Shown: positions 1 through 8,400 of the stretch, one piece after another | Layout of the letters: each line of letters opens with the position of its first letter | How positions within the stretch are numbered: position 1 is the first letter of the stretch | From: Syntrophaceticus sp050949745 | GTDB taxonomy: Bacteria > Bacillota > DSM-12270 > Thermacetogeniales > Thermacetogeniaceae | Assembly (NCBI GenBank): GCA_050949745.1 | Contig: JBMNGF010000021.1 | Span: 62,001-126,000 of the forward strand | DNA length: 64,000 nucleotides | Direction of reading: 5' to 3' | Program-made: the position numbers and the translations under genes | The notes under the pieces: model-generated | Told to the model about the DNA's origin: nothing | Seen by the model: the letters and a program-made list of their open reading frames with translations, nothing else | The model's database searches: none

Positions 1-611
1 GCACCCAAAAACCGGAGGGTTTGTTGAAAAGGATCATCAATGGTCATTCCAATAAAGGAGACCTGGTAGCTGATTTTTTCTGCGGCAGTGGGACTACCGG
101 TGCAGTTGCTGAAAAGCTTGGAAGGCGCTGGATCATGGCTGATGCAAGCCGGCTGGCCTTTAAGCTTGCCTACAAACGCCTCTTAGCTCAATACAGCAAA
201 CCGTTTATCAGTCAAGCTTATAAGGATCCCTTACCTTCGATCGGCCGCTTGAAGTTTGAGAATTCCGTTACCAGAAGTTCCAGGGGGTTGGATATAATAA
301 AAGTGGAACTCATTGACTATCATGTGGAGGACCTGGATTCACTTTTTAATTCTATAAAGGTAAGTGACCAATTACAGAAGTTGATCACTGATGATCCCCT
401 TAATCTGATTGAATACTGGATGGTTGATCCCGATTATGATGGAAAGGTTTTTCGCAGTAGGTGGCAGTTTTGCCGAGGTAGAGACCTTAGGGTCTGCCGT
501 GAGGCCGAGATCTGTGTGCCTGAGGTAGAAGGAGTCAGAAAGATCTTTGTCAAGGCAGTTGATGTTTTCGGTTACGAGAGCAGGGCATTGGTGTGTGAAG
601 ATGGGTGTTAG
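1..611 (+). CDS. site-specific DNA methyltransferase, C-terminal part (5' end outside the window)
   Basis: The reading frame is open from the first bases of the window, so this is the 3' part of a longer gene. A Thr-Gln-Lys-Pro-Glu stretch just inside the edge precedes the SAM-binding motif I Asp-Phe-Phe-Cys-Gly-Ser-Gly-Thr-Thr. This order, with motif I near the C-terminal end, is typical of beta-class adenine-N6 or cytosine-N4 methyltransferases. The remaining ~150 residues are not a domain I recognise and may be target recognition. A start at the TTG at 21 is possible on paper but would remove the catalytic motif IV, so I treat the gene as partial. The DPPY/SPPY motif and any linked restriction gene would lie outside the window. 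Confidence 0.8.
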   Translation, partial: TQKPEGLLKRIINGHSNKGDLVADFFCGSGTTGAVAEKLGRRWIMADASRLAFKLAYKRLLAQYSKPFISQAYKDPLPSIGRLKFENSVTRSSRGLDIIKVELIDYHVEDLDSLFNSIKVSDQLQKLITDDPLNLIEYWMVDPDYDGKVFRSRWQFCRGRDLRVCREAEICVPEVEGVRKIFVKAVDVFGYESRALVCEDGC

Positions 612-626
612 TCGAGGGGAGATAAA

Positions 627-1130
627 ATGAAACTTCGTATTGCAGGTTATACAGAGGAAAGTGTTGTCGACGGACCTGGGATCAGGTTTGTCATTTATGC
701 CCAGGGGTGTCCTCATCGCTGTACGGGCTGTCATAACCCAGAAACCTGGGATTTTAATGGGGGAGAAGAGATAACAGCAGAAGAGATTCTCTCTTTGATT
801 CGGGGCACACAGCTGCTGCAGGGTGTTACCTTATCTGGGGGAGAGCCTTTTGCACAGGCTGAGGTTCTGGCAGCTTTCGCTAAACAGGTCAAGGTAATGG
901 GTTTAGATATAGTTACCTACACTGGGTATACTTTTGAAGAACTCTTGGAGATGTCCAAGGATGCTCAAGGTATTAAGCTGCTGTTAGAGAGAAGTGATTT
1001 TCTGGTTGATGGTCCTTATCTGGCATCAGAGAGGGATTTGAGTATATCCTATCGTGGCTCCAGGAACCAGCGGTTTCTTGATGTTGCGGCCTCCCTTGCA
1101 GCAGCTAGGGCTGTGGAAATAGAGCTATAA
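627..1130 (+). CDS. nrdG: anaerobic ribonucleoside-triphosphate reductase activating protein
   Basis: This radical-SAM activase generates the glycyl radical on NrdD for oxygen-free deoxynucleotide synthesis. The 167-aa length is normal for NrdG. The N-terminal part carries DGPGIR followed by the cluster-binding Cys-Pro-His-Arg-Cys-Thr-Gly-Cys-His motif, and later the LSGGEP strand typical of the family. The start ATG has a good ribosome-binding site (GAGGGGA). The partner nrdD is not in the window. The stop is followed at once by a short remnant of another gene. Confidence 0.93.
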   Translation: MKLRIAGYTEESVVDGPGIRFVIYAQGCPHRCTGCHNPETWDFNGGEEITAEEILSLIRGTQLLQGVTLSGGEPFAQAEVLAAFAKQVKVMGLDIVTYTGYTFEELLEMSKDAQGIKLLLERSDFLVDGPYLASERDLSISYRGSRNQRFLDVAASLAAARAVEIEL

Positions 1131-1137
1131 TGGTTGA

Positions 1138-1197
1138 ATGGTTAGCCAACTGAAACTTAAAGCTGCCATCGAACAGGCCGGTTACGAGGTGCTCTAG
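1138..1197 (+). pseudogene. C-terminal scrap of a heavy-metal-associated (CopZ-like) domain
   Basis: A 19-codon frame from ATG 1138 to TAG 1197 ends in Leu-Lys-Ala-Ala-Ile-Glu-Gln-Ala-Gly-Tyr-Glu-Val. This is the usual last helix and strand of HMA metallochaperone domains (family pattern: K.AIEEAGYEV). The metal-binding CxxC half is missing, so this is a leftover of a lost copper chaperone or transporter end. It lies exactly between nrdG and the next start codon. Identity is by pattern over a short stretch only. Confidence 0.5.
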
Positions 1198-2235
1198 TTG
1201 GAAAAAGATATCGTAAAAATGCGGCATAAAAAATTGAGAAATAAAACTTCCAAGAAAAAGCTGAGCAGTCTTTTTAAAAGGCTGATACTATATTCTTTTG
1301 TCGTTATTGTTGTAGTCTGGCTGGGAATGCAGGTGTTTAATTTTTGCGTGTTTCAAGCCATCAGAACAGTAGAGGCTCAAACAGGGGTATTGACAGCAAC
1401 AGCTAAGGCTAAGGGAGTCATATTATTTCAGGAAGAGGTAGTCAGAGCACCGGCTTCCGGAGAATTGGAGCTTCTGGCGGCTGAGGGGACCCGGCTTTCC
1501 ATCGATACAGCTGTAGGGCGTATTAAACCCCTGACAGGTCCTGATGGCAGTACTGACAGTATTGAGATCAAAAGCCCCTCTACCGGAGTTGTCTGCTATC
1601 TTTTCGATGGCTGGGAGGGTGTCTATGATCGTCTCTCCTGGAAGCGCACTGATCCTGTTCTAATTTTTAATAACATCACAGAGGAAAGCAAGGCGCAAAA
1701 AAAAGCTCCGCAAAAAAAAGCTCCGCAAAAAGAAGCTCCGCAAAAGGAAGCTTCGCAAAAGGAAGTGATCAATAAGGGGGATCCTGTTTTTAAGATTATC
1801 GATAACCTGGTAAACCCTTATGCTATTATACAATTTGCTGCAGACTATTCCCCTCATGTAAATGTTGGTGAACGGCTGCAGCTTACCTGGGGGAAGGAAA
1901 AGAGCGGTCAAGGGAAGATAATTTCTGTCATCGACAAAAAAGATAGTATGTATGCCCTTATAGAGTTGGAACAAGTGCGGCCGTTTCCCTGTCAGCGTCT
2001 TTTGGACTTGGATTTAATCTGCAAAAAAGGGGAGGGTGTTATTGTCCCTGATTCTGCACTGGTAAAAGAAAATGGTGAAAATGGAGTATATATAATGTCT
2101 GTTATAGGTCCTGTGTTAAAAAATGTGGATGTCGTTGCAGTATTAGATGGTCAGGCAGTAGTTCAAGGGATCTCGCCTGGTGCGGATGTGGTGAAGAACC
2201 CAGGGTTAGCCAGCTTGATCAAGAAAGATATATAA
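1198..2235 (+). CDS. HlyD-like membrane-anchored protein
   Basis: This 345-aa protein has a basic N-terminus (about residues 1-25), one transmembrane segment (about 30-52), then an extracytoplasmic part with beta-rich, biotinyl/lipoyl-like halves (VVRAPASGELELL, and SPSTGVVCYLFDGWEG) split by a charged linker of repeated Ala-Pro-Gln-Lys units. Such HlyD-family proteins commonly sit just upstream of yggS-sepF in Clostridia, suggesting a role at the cell envelope or division site. The start is TTG 1198, directly abutting the stop of the preceding remnant, with no strong ribosome-binding site. An ATG at 1219 is the alternative. Substrate or partner transporter is unknown and none is encoded nearby. 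Confidence 0.7.
   Translation: MEKDIVKMRHKKLRNKTSKKKLSSLFKRLILYSFVVIVVVWLGMQVFNFCVFQAIRTVEAQTGVLTATAKAKGVILFQEEVVRAPASGELELLAAEGTRLSIDTAVGRIKPLTGPDGSTDSIEIKSPSTGVVCYLFDGWEGVYDRLSWKRTDPVLIFNNITEESKAQKKAPQKKAPQKEAPQKEASQKEVINKGDPVFKIIDNLVNPYAIIQFAADYSPHVNVGERLQLTWGKEKSGQGKIISVIDKKDSMYALIELEQVRPFPCQRLLDLDLICKKGEGVIVPDSALVKENGENGVYIMSVIGPVLKNVDVVAVLDGQAVVQGISPGADVVKNPGLASLIKKDI
1692..1765 (+). repeat. 15-bp in-frame tandem repeat with A-tracts
   Basis: Roughly five copies of a 15-bp unit (GCTCCGC followed by an A-rich tract) encode repeated Lys-Lys-Ala-Pro-Gln / Lys-Glu-Ala-Pro-Gln. The unit is a multiple of three, so copy-number change would lengthen or shorten the linker of the HlyD-like protein without breaking the frame. 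Two copies contain a run of eight A residues. Confidence 0.8.
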
Positions 2236-2285
2236 GTTAAGGAAGGAATCGGTCTTTGTTTGCCGAATGAAGAGGAGACGATTAA

Positions 2286-2975
2286 ATGTCTGCAACTCTT
2301 AAAGAGCGTATAGAATTAGTAAATGAAAGAATTGAGCGGGCATGTCACCGTGCGGGCCGCAGCTCATCTGAAGTGAAACTTGTCGCTGTAACCAAGATGA
2401 CCACAGTCGAACTGACGAAAGAGGCTTTGCAGTATGGGCTGCATAGTTTTGGTGAAAACAGGGTTCAGGATTTTCTAACTAAGTTTGAGGAAATCGGTAA
2501 TGATGCTGAGTGGCATCTGATCGGGCACTTGCAGCGCAATAAGGCAAAATACCTGCTGGGAAAGGTGAATATGATTCACTCCCTTGACAGGCTGCCATTG
2601 GCAAGACTGCTTGATCGGTTGAGTGCTAGACAGGGATATCCCTGGCAGGTGCTTGTACAGGTTAATGTATCAGGGGAGGATACAAAATATGGTCTATCTC
2701 CTGAAGCACTACCCGATTTTCTTGATGCTGTTCAGGACCTGCGTGGAGTCGCTGTATGCGGTTTAATGACGATGGCGCCCTATGTGGAGGATCCAGAGAG
2801 AGTTCGTCCGGTTTTTAAAGGTCTTTACCAGTTGCGTGAAGAAATGTCCCGGACAAGGCCACACCTTGATCTGCGTCACCTTTCTATGGGAATGACCAAT
2901 GACTTTGAAATTGCGATTGAAGAAGGAGCGACACTTGTCAGGGTAGGGAGCGCACTATTTAGTGATTTATCTTAA
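2286..2975 (+). CDS. yggS: pyridoxal 5'-phosphate homeostasis protein (YggS/PLPBP family)
   Basis: This is a PLP-binding alanine-racemase-fold protein that buffers free PLP and affects amino-acid metabolism; it has no known enzymatic turnover. The 229-aa length fits the family. Family landmarks are LVAVTKM with the PLP lysine near residue 37, FGENRVQDF, WHLIGHLQRNK and LSMGMTNDFEIAIEEGATLVRVGSALF. It is the first gene of the conserved ylmE-ylmF-ylmG set (yggS-sepF-proC-yggT here). A moderate GAGGAG site lies upstream of the ATG. Confidence 0.95.
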   Translation: MSATLKERIELVNERIERACHRAGRSSSEVKLVAVTKMTTVELTKEALQYGLHSFGENRVQDFLTKFEEIGNDAEWHLIGHLQRNKAKYLLGKVNMIHSLDRLPLARLLDRLSARQGYPWQVLVQVNVSGEDTKYGLSPEALPDFLDAVQDLRGVAVCGLMTMAPYVEDPERVRPVFKGLYQLREEMSRTRPHLDLRHLSMGMTNDFEIAIEEGATLVRVGSALFSDLS

Positions 2976-2991
2976 AAGGGGAGTGAGCTTT

Positions 2992-3435
2992 TTGGCTGGC
3001 GGTTTGTTTGATAAAATTGCTAATTTATTAGGTTATACGGACCAGGATGATGAATTGGAAGGCTTCGAGGATGAGTATGAAGGCGGATCAAAGGGTAGAA
3101 AACGAGCACCTGTTTTGAGTCTGCACACTTCCCCCGAGGTAAAAATAGTTGTTATGACACCTGAAGGTTTTGATGAAGCGGAAAAGATAGCTAATCACCT
3201 TAAAAACAGGAAACCGGTAATTGTTAATTTCAGTAAAATAACAAAGGAAGTGGCTCAACGCATCCTTGACTTTTTGGGAGGCACAGTGTTTGCGTTGAAT
3301 GGGAGTATGCAGAGAGTCAGTAAAGATGCCTTTCTTTTTGTTCCCAGCAATATGACGGTCTATTCTGAGCTATCAGGAATCTCGCAGGAACCTTATATAA
3401 CAGAATTAGATCGGGAGGGTGCTAATGAGTTTTAA
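2992..3435 (+). CDS. sepF: cell division protein SepF
   Basis: SepF bundles FtsZ protofilaments and anchors the Z ring through an N-terminal amphipathic helix. The short helix (LFDKIANLLGY) is followed by an acidic linker (about residues 18-40) and the conserved core beginning KIVVMTPEGFDEAEKIANHLKNRKPVIVNF. I place the start at TTG 2992, seven bases after a strong AAGGGGAG site, giving 147 aa that begin with the membrane helix. The earlier GTG at 2962 lies inside yggS and has no site of its own. The last 11 bases overlap proC. Confidence 0.93.
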   Translation: MAGGLFDKIANLLGYTDQDDELEGFEDEYEGGSKGRKRAPVLSLHTSPEVKIVVMTPEGFDEAEKIANHLKNRKPVIVNFSKITKEVAQRILDFLGGTVFALNGSMQRVSKDAFLFVPSNMTVYSELSGISQEPYITELDREGANEF

Positions 3436-4237
3436 CAGAAAAAAGGTGGGCGTGATCGGTGCAGGTGCCATGGGTAGCGCAATCACCCGAGGCTTCCTAA
3501 AGGCAGGTATCCTCCAACCTAAAGATGTAACAGCAAGTGATCCAAAAAAAGATGCACTTCAAAGGCTGCAGGAAGATATTTCTGTGAAGGTAACATCCGA
3601 TAATAGCACTTTGGTTCAGCGAAGTGAAGTGGTTATTATTGCAGTAAAGCCGAACCAGGTGGAAGAAATCCTCAAGGAAATCGCACCATTTATTACCCTG
3701 AAGCATCTGGTGGTATCAGTAGCTGCCGGGATCAGGATTTCAACTCTGGAAAAACATTTGCCTGCCGGTGTCTCGGTAATTAGAGTGATGCCCAATGTAC
3801 CGGCACTGATCGGCGAAGGAATGAGTGCTTTGGCATTAGGGGCTCATGCTGGTAAAGACGAGCAGGAAGCTGCCGAAGTGCTTTTTTCTGCATTAGGTAG
3901 AGTAATCACCCTCAAGGAAAGTGAACTTGACGCAGTGACCGGGATCAGTGGTTGTGGCCCTGCTTATATGGCGATTATTATAGAGGCCTTAGCTGATGGG
4001 GGTGTCAAGATGGGGCTCTCCCGGCAGGTTGCCTTGGAGTTGGCTGTTCAAACTATGATTGGAACTGCCAGGATGGTTCAGGTGACAGGCGAACATCCCG
4101 CAGCAGTTAAAGATCGAGTCTGTTCTCCGGGGGGTAGTACCATCAGTGGTGTTCATGTCCTGGAGAAGGCTTGTATAAGAGGGCTTTTGATCGATGCTGT
4201 TGAGGCTGCTACTAAACGGTCGGAGGAGTTACAATGA
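3425..4237 (+). CDS. proC: pyrroline-5-carboxylate reductase
   Basis: ProC catalyses the last step of proline synthesis, NAD(P)H-dependent reduction of pyrroline-5-carboxylate. The N-terminal Rossmann motif is VGVIGAGAMGSAI. The C-terminal dimerisation domain carries the signature GCGPAYMAIIIEALADGGVKMGL and the SPGGSTISGVHVLE loop. The ATG at 3425, six bases after GGGAGG, is preferred over GTG 3419, which overlaps that site. Its stop overlaps the yggT start (ATGA), so the two are translationally coupled. The link of proC to the sepF group is common in Firmicutes. Confidence 0.95.
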   Translation: MSFNRKKVGVIGAGAMGSAITRGFLKAGILQPKDVTASDPKKDALQRLQEDISVKVTSDNSTLVQRSEVVIIAVKPNQVEEILKEIAPFITLKHLVVSVAAGIRISTLEKHLPAGVSVIRVMPNVPALIGEGMSALALGAHAGKDEQEAAEVLFSALGRVITLKESELDAVTGISGCGPAYMAIIIEALADGGVKMGLSRQVALELAVQTMIGTARMVQVTGEHPAAVKDRVCSPGGSTISGVHVLEKACIRGLLIDAVEAATKRSEELQ

Positions 4238-4494
4238 TTACTCAGCTAATCTCTTTAGCAATTACTATTTATATCTGGTTGATTGTGGCAAGAGTCATTT
4301 TGTCATTTTTTCAACCTCGGACTTACCATCCTATTATCAGATTTATTTATGAGTCGACTGAGCCCTTATTGAGTCTATGCAGGAGAATACTCCCTGGCCC
4401 GATGATGAATATTGATTTTTCTCCATTTATAGCTATTATCTTTTTGGAAATTATGAGGGTTTTACTGATTCAACTGCTCCATTTTCTTTTTTAG
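4234..4494 (+). CDS. yggT: YggT family membrane protein (YlmG)
   Basis: This is a small integral membrane protein of 86 aa with two hydrophobic segments (about residues 3-25 and 62-84) and the family signature YHPIIRFIYESTEPLL between them. YggT/YlmG proteins are encoded beside sepF in many bacteria and plastids and are linked to division or nucleoid positioning. The exact activity is unknown. It overlaps proC by four bases and is followed two bases later by yggU. Confidence 0.93.
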   Translation: MITQLISLAITIYIWLIVARVILSFFQPRTYHPIIRFIYESTEPLLSLCRRILPGPMMNIDFSPFIAIIFLEIMRVLLIQLLHFLF

Positions 4495-4496
4495 AG

Positions 4497-4811
4497 GTGA
4501 GTGAACTGTCTTGGATAAAATCTCTTCCAGGAGGAGTAAGACTTCAAGTTAAAGTGCTCCCCAGGGCTTCCAGAGATGAGATTATAGAGATAACAGATGA
4601 TTATCTGCGTGTCAAATTGACTGCTCCACCTGTGGAGGGTGAGGCAAACAAAAGACTGACTAAATTTATGGGAAAGGCTTTAGGCTGTAGTTCAGGTAAG
4701 ATAAAGATAATCAGTGGAGCTACAGGTCGAAATAAGCTGCTGGAGATCTCCGGTTTGACAGAGGATAAGATCCGAAGTCAGGTGAATAGATGCTGCAAAA
4801 AAAGAGTATAA
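4497..4811 (+). CDS. yggU: DUF167 (YggU) family protein
   Basis: This 104-aa protein has the DUF167 pattern RLQVKVLPRASRDEI, then LRVKLTAPPVEGEANKRL, then KIKIISGATGRNKLLEI. The function is unknown; the family is widespread and often next to yggT. The GTG start sits two bases after the yggT stop with only a weak upstream site (TTAGAGG), so coupling to yggT translation is likely. Confidence 0.9.
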   Translation: MSELSWIKSLPGGVRLQVKVLPRASRDEIIEITDDYLRVKLTAPPVEGEANKRLTKFMGKALGCSSGKIKIISGATGRNKLLEISGLTEDKIRSQVNRCCKKRV

Positions 4812-4867
4812 CTTTGATCACTTCACCCATACTAATGATAAACTTATTCATTTAAGGAGTGGAGTAG

Positions 4868-4999
4868 ATGGCGAAAAAGAAAAAGAGTAGAACCAAGGCT
4901 GTAAAACCGCGGCAGACAGATGTAGAGACAGCGTCAGAGTACATCACCGTTGATGATCTTAAGAGAAAAGCCATAGCGGAGAGTGAACAAGAGAGGTAA
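4868..4999 (+). CDS. small basic protein of unknown function (43 aa)
   Basis: ATG 4868 is preceded by AAGGAGTGGAG and opens a 43-codon frame. The N-terminus is very basic (Ala followed by four lysines, then Ser-Arg) and the second half is acidic/helical (VDDLKRKAIAESEQER). I do not recognise a family. Its clear ribosome-binding site and the terminator just downstream argue that it is the last gene of the yggS-yggU transcript. In related genomes ylmH and divIVA usually occupy this slot before ileS; neither is here. Confidence 0.55.
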   Translation: MAKKKKSRTKAVKPRQTDVETASEYITVDDLKRKAIAESEQER

Positions 5000-5020
5000 T
5001 AAACTTACTCTTTTATTGGC

Positions 5021-5050
5021 AAGGGCACTCTTGGGGTGCCTTTCTTTTTG
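5021..5050 (+). terminator. rho-independent terminator of the sepF-region operon
   Basis: An eight-pair stem (AAGGGCAC with GTGCCTTT, one G-U pair) and a loop of about seven bases are followed by a T-rich tail (TTTCTTTTT). It lies 21 bases after the 43-aa gene and before the ileS promoter. Confidence 0.75.
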
Positions 5051-5081
5051 TGAAAGCGGTGCCGGCACCTTTTGCATTTTG

Positions 5082-5111
5082 TTGACAATCTCTTCGTAAA
5101 TTCCTTATAAT
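5082..5111 (+). promoter_or_regulatory. sigma-A promoter of ileS
   Basis: A perfect -35 (TTGACA, 5082-5087) and a perfect -10 (TATAAT, 5106-5111) are separated by 18 bases, upstream of the T-box leader. Confidence 0.85.
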
Positions 5112-5117
5112 AGCTAC

Positions 5118-5368
5118 ATATAACGGAAAACAGTTGAAAACAATGAACAGGACGAGTATGCTGTTAAAGGTTGAGAACAGCAAGTCGGGGTTGATGTGAG
5201 CCCGGCCGCCGAGACAGCGGAAAATCACCTGGGAGCGTCTGCTGAAAATTATCATGAGTAAGCTAGGCCGTTTTAGGGGCGTTATTCCTTAAAGTGTCTT
5301 CTAAGTACAGAAGAAAGAAGGGTGGTACCGCGGGAAACTCTCGCCCCTCAAGGAGGAGGGGTTTTTTT
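5118..5368 (+). promoter_or_regulatory. T-box leader (isoleucine-specific) of ileS
   Basis: This tRNA-sensing leader reads uncharged tRNA-Ile and allows read-through of the terminator. The T-box core GGGTGGTACCGCG lies at about 5320-5332 and the terminator stem CCCCTC/GAGGGG with a T7 tail at 5344-5368. Stem I runs from about 5120 to 5250 and contains an AGTATG element near 5155. An ATC triplet followed by ACC at 5224-5226 is the likely specifier codon, matching isoleucine and the downstream gene. Exact stem boundaries were not folded. Confidence 0.92.
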
Positions 5369-5408
5369 ATTTGATATCCAATTCTAATATAAATGAGGTG
5401 AAGCAGAT

Positions 5409-8216
5409 ATGGAGTATAAAAAGACATTAAACTTGCCGCATACCGACTTTCCTATGCGCGCTAATCTTCCAAAAAAGGAACCCACACTATTGAAGTTATG
5501 GGATGATATGGATCTTGACAGCCAGATTCATAAAAAATCTCAGGGAAAGCCCAAGTATATTCTGCATGATGGCCCTCCCTATGCCAATGGCAATATCCAC
5601 CTTGGGCATGTCCTCAACAAGGTACTGAAAGACATTATAAATAGGTATCACACTATGGCCGGGTATGACGTTCCTTATGTGCCTGGTTGGGATACCCATG
5701 GTCTTCCTATTGAGCAGCAGGTTATTAAAAATCTAAAAGTGGACCGTCATAAACTAGGTGCTGTGGAGTTTCGCCGTCTGTGCAGGGAATATGCGCTGAA
5801 ATACGTTGATATACAGAGAAAGGAGTTTCAGCGACTGGGTGTGATGGGTGATTGGGATGATCCCTATCTTACCCTGAACCCGGCCTATGAGGCTGTACAG
5901 ATCGGTGTTTTTGGTAAGATGGCTGAGTGTGGCTTTATTTATAAAGGACTCAAACCGGTTTATTGGTGTATGGATTGTGAGACTGCATTAGCTGAAGCAG
6001 AGGTGGAGTACCAGGAGTCTGAAAGTGAATCCATCTATGTGCTCTTTCCAGTCAGGGACAGTAAGGGAGTTTTCGATGTTGACGAAAACACCTATGTACT
6101 TATCTGGACCACCACACCCTGGACAATACCAGGCAATATGGCTATATCTTTGCATCCGGATTTTCAGTATGTACTTGCAGAGGTAGATGGTAAGAGGATA
6201 ATCGTAGCCAAAGACCTTCTTAATAATGTGGCAGAAATCAAAGGAGAGGAAAATCCTTCAATTTTGGGCTCCTTTCAGGGTAGAGAATTGGAGGGAATCT
6301 GCTGCTCTCATCCCTTCTATGATAGGGATTCCCTGTTAGTTTTGGGCACACATGTCACCTTAGAACAGGGTACAGGTGCTGTGCATACCGCGCCTGCTCA
6401 CGGTATCGAGGACTTCGAGGTATGTCAAAAGTACGATATTCCTGTGTTGTCCTTGGTTGACGGACAGGGACGGTTTCTTTCCGAGGCAGGGATCTTTGCC
6501 GGGATGACAGTTTGGGAAAGCAATGAAGATGTTATTAAAGAAATTGAGAGGCAGGGCAGGCTTTATCATAAAGAAAAGATGCTGCATCAGTATCCCCATT
6601 GTTGGCGCTGTAAAGACCCCTTGATTTATAGGGCTACTGAGCAGTGGTTTGCCTCGATAGATGGCTTCCGGGAGGATGCTCTTAAAGCTATTGATGAAGT
6701 GGAGTGGATTCCCTCCTGGGGCAGGGATCGCATCTATAATATGATTGCTGAGCGTGGTGACTGGTGTGTATCTCGTCAGCGCGTCTGGGGAGTACCCATT
6801 CCTATCTTTTATTGTGAGGACTGTGGTGCAACAATAATCAATGAGCAGACCATTGGCTATCTGCAGCAGCTCTTTGCTGAGCATGGATCTGACGTCTGGT
6901 TTGAGCGTTCAGCCGCAGAACTCCTGCCTGCTGGATTCCGGTGCCTTTCCTGTGGTGGAGAGCACTTTTACAAAGAAACTGACACTATGGATGTCTGGTT
7001 TGATTCAGGTTCCAGCCACGCTGCTGTACTGGAGCAACGCCCAGAGCTGCGATGGCCTGCCGATCTCTATCTAGAGGGCAGTGACCAGCACAGGGGCTGG
7101 TTTAATTCTTCCTTATGCACATCTGTTGCCACACGAGGTATAGCCCCTTATAAAGCTGTACTCACCCATGGGTTTGTTGTGGATGAAGATGGGAGAAAGA
7201 TGTCCAAGTCGCTGGGTAATGTGGTCTATCCCCAGGATATTATGGATAAGTTTGGGGCAGATGTGTTGAGATTATGGGTGACTTCAGCTGATTATCGGAA
7301 TGATATGGCTGTTTCCAAGAAGATCATGAGCCAGATGGCAGATGCCTATCGGAAGATCCGCAATACCTTCCGCTTTATATTGGGGAATCTTTATGATTTT
7401 CAACCAGATAAAGACAGCATTCCTTATGAGGAATTAACATTGTTGGATAGGTGGATCTTATTCAAACTGCATCAGTTAATTCAAAGGGTAAACAAGGCCT
7501 ATGAAAAGAGTGAATTTTATATTGTCTATCATGCCATCTCTACTTTTTGTATTGTGGATATGAGTTCATTTTATCTTGATATAACAAAGGATACATTATA
7601 CTGCTCCCCATCATCTGAGCGGGAGCGCCGCAGTATTCAAACAGTCCTTTGCCAAGCAGGCAGCGTTCTGGCACGGCTTTTGGCTCCTGTCATGCCATTT
7701 ACGACTGAGGAGGTTTGGAGCTATTTGCCCGGTGCAAAAGATATGGCTGAGAGTGTACACTTGACTGATTTGCCCCAGGCAAACCGTGATTATTTGAATC
7801 CTGAGTTAGAGAGATATTGGGAAAGAATACTTACTTTACGGGACGAGGTTGCCAAAGTTTTAGAGTCTGCCCGTCAAGAAAAGGTTATCGGGCCAGCTAC
7901 TGAGGCAAATGTGTCCCTTTATCCAGAGAATGAGGAAGCACTCGAATTTTTACGCCAAATAGAAGATGAATTACCGACAATTTTTATTGTATCCAGTGTG
8001 AAAGTGCACGATGTCTGGGAGGTGGCTCCCCGAGGAGCAATGAAGCTGAATAATGATCTACAGTTATTGATAAAGGTAGCCCCCGCTCCCGGCAGGAAAT
8101 GCACCAGGTGCTGGCTTTATAAGGAGACTGTTGGCAATCATGCTTCCCATCTGGATCTCTGCCAGCGCTGTTATGAAGTAGTGGAAAGCTATGAGGAAGA
8201 AAGTCAAGGAGATTAA
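5409..8216 (+). CDS. ileS: isoleucyl-tRNA synthetase
   Basis: This class I synthetase charges tRNA-Ile. At 935 aa it is full length for the bacterial type. The HIGH motif appears as HLGH in PPYANGNIHLGHVLNK near residue 67; the editing domain has WTTTPWTIPGN; the KMSKS loop is GRKMSKSLGN near residue 600; and the C-terminal zinc site has CTRCW...CQRCY. The ATG has a GAGGTGA site. It is regulated by the T-box upstream. Its stop is followed in the same frame by 67 sense codons, partly built from an intergenic repeat. Confidence 0.98.
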   Translation: MEYKKTLNLPHTDFPMRANLPKKEPTLLKLWDDMDLDSQIHKKSQGKPKYILHDGPPYANGNIHLGHVLNKVLKDIINRYHTMAGYDVPYVPGWDTHGLPIEQQVIKNLKVDRHKLGAVEFRRLCREYALKYVDIQRKEFQRLGVMGDWDDPYLTLNPAYEAVQIGVFGKMAECGFIYKGLKPVYWCMDCETALAEAEVEYQESESESIYVLFPVRDSKGVFDVDENTYVLIWTTTPWTIPGNMAISLHPDFQYVLAEVDGKRIIVAKDLLNNVAEIKGEENPSILGSFQGRELEGICCSHPFYDRDSLLVLGTHVTLEQGTGAVHTAPAHGIEDFEVCQKYDIPVLSLVDGQGRFLSEAGIFAGMTVWESNEDVIKEIERQGRLYHKEKMLHQYPHCWRCKDPLIYRATEQWFASIDGFREDALKAIDEVEWIPSWGRDRIYNMIAERGDWCVSRQRVWGVPIPIFYCEDCGATIINEQTIGYLQQLFAEHGSDVWFERSAAELLPAGFRCLSCGGEHFYKETDTMDVWFDSGSSHAAVLEQRPELRWPADLYLEGSDQHRGWFNSSLCTSVATRGIAPYKAVLTHGFVVDEDGRKMSKSLGNVVYPQDIMDKFGADVLRLWVTSADYRNDMAVSKKIMSQMADAYRKIRNTFRFILGNLYDFQPDKDSIPYEELTLLDRWILFKLHQLIQRVNKAYEKSEFYIVYHAISTFCIVDMSSFYLDITKDTLYCSPSSERERRSIQTVLCQAGSVLARLLAPVMPFTTEEVWSYLPGAKDMAESVHLTDLPQANRDYLNPELERYWERILTLRDEVAKVLESARQEKVIGPATEANVSLYPENEEALEFLRQIEDELPTIFIVSSVKVHDVWEVAPRGAMKLNNDLQLLIKVAPAPGRKCTRCWLYKETVGNHASHLDLCQRCYEVVESYEEESQGD

Positions 8217-8326
8217 ACTTCTGATAGCTGGTTCCAGACATTCAATTACGAGCTAGATGGCAATGCCGTTTTGACAAGACCGGCAAAGGGTGAAAACAGG
8301 GCCGATTTGAGTATCAATGATGGTCA

Positions 8327-8383
8327 GAACCGGCATCAGGATGCACCTCTGACATCCGGCATCTGGCCTCCGACTTCTATTTT
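8327..8383 (-). repeat. dispersed intergenic repeat, GTCGGAGGCCGGAAGTCGGA type
   Basis: Read on the minus strand this stretch is GAAGTCGGAGGCCAGATGCC, then GGATGTCAGAGGTGC. It is a degenerate relative of the plus-strand copies after ribD (50811-50905) and at the end of the uracil-DNA glycosylase gene (61098-61134). It fills much of the 184-bp gap between ileS and the ACT-domain gene, where I see no other gene. Confidence 0.55.
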
Positions 8384-8400
8384 TAAGGTAGGTGGTTTGC

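Noticed and set aside
6360..6884. 174-codon open frame on the minus strand inside ileS
   Set aside because: It lies wholly antisense to conserved synthetase sequence, has no ribosome-binding site and no recognisable protein.
8273..8278. TTGACA upstream of the ACT-domain gene as a promoter -35
   Set aside because: No -10-like sequence occurs 15-20 bases downstream.
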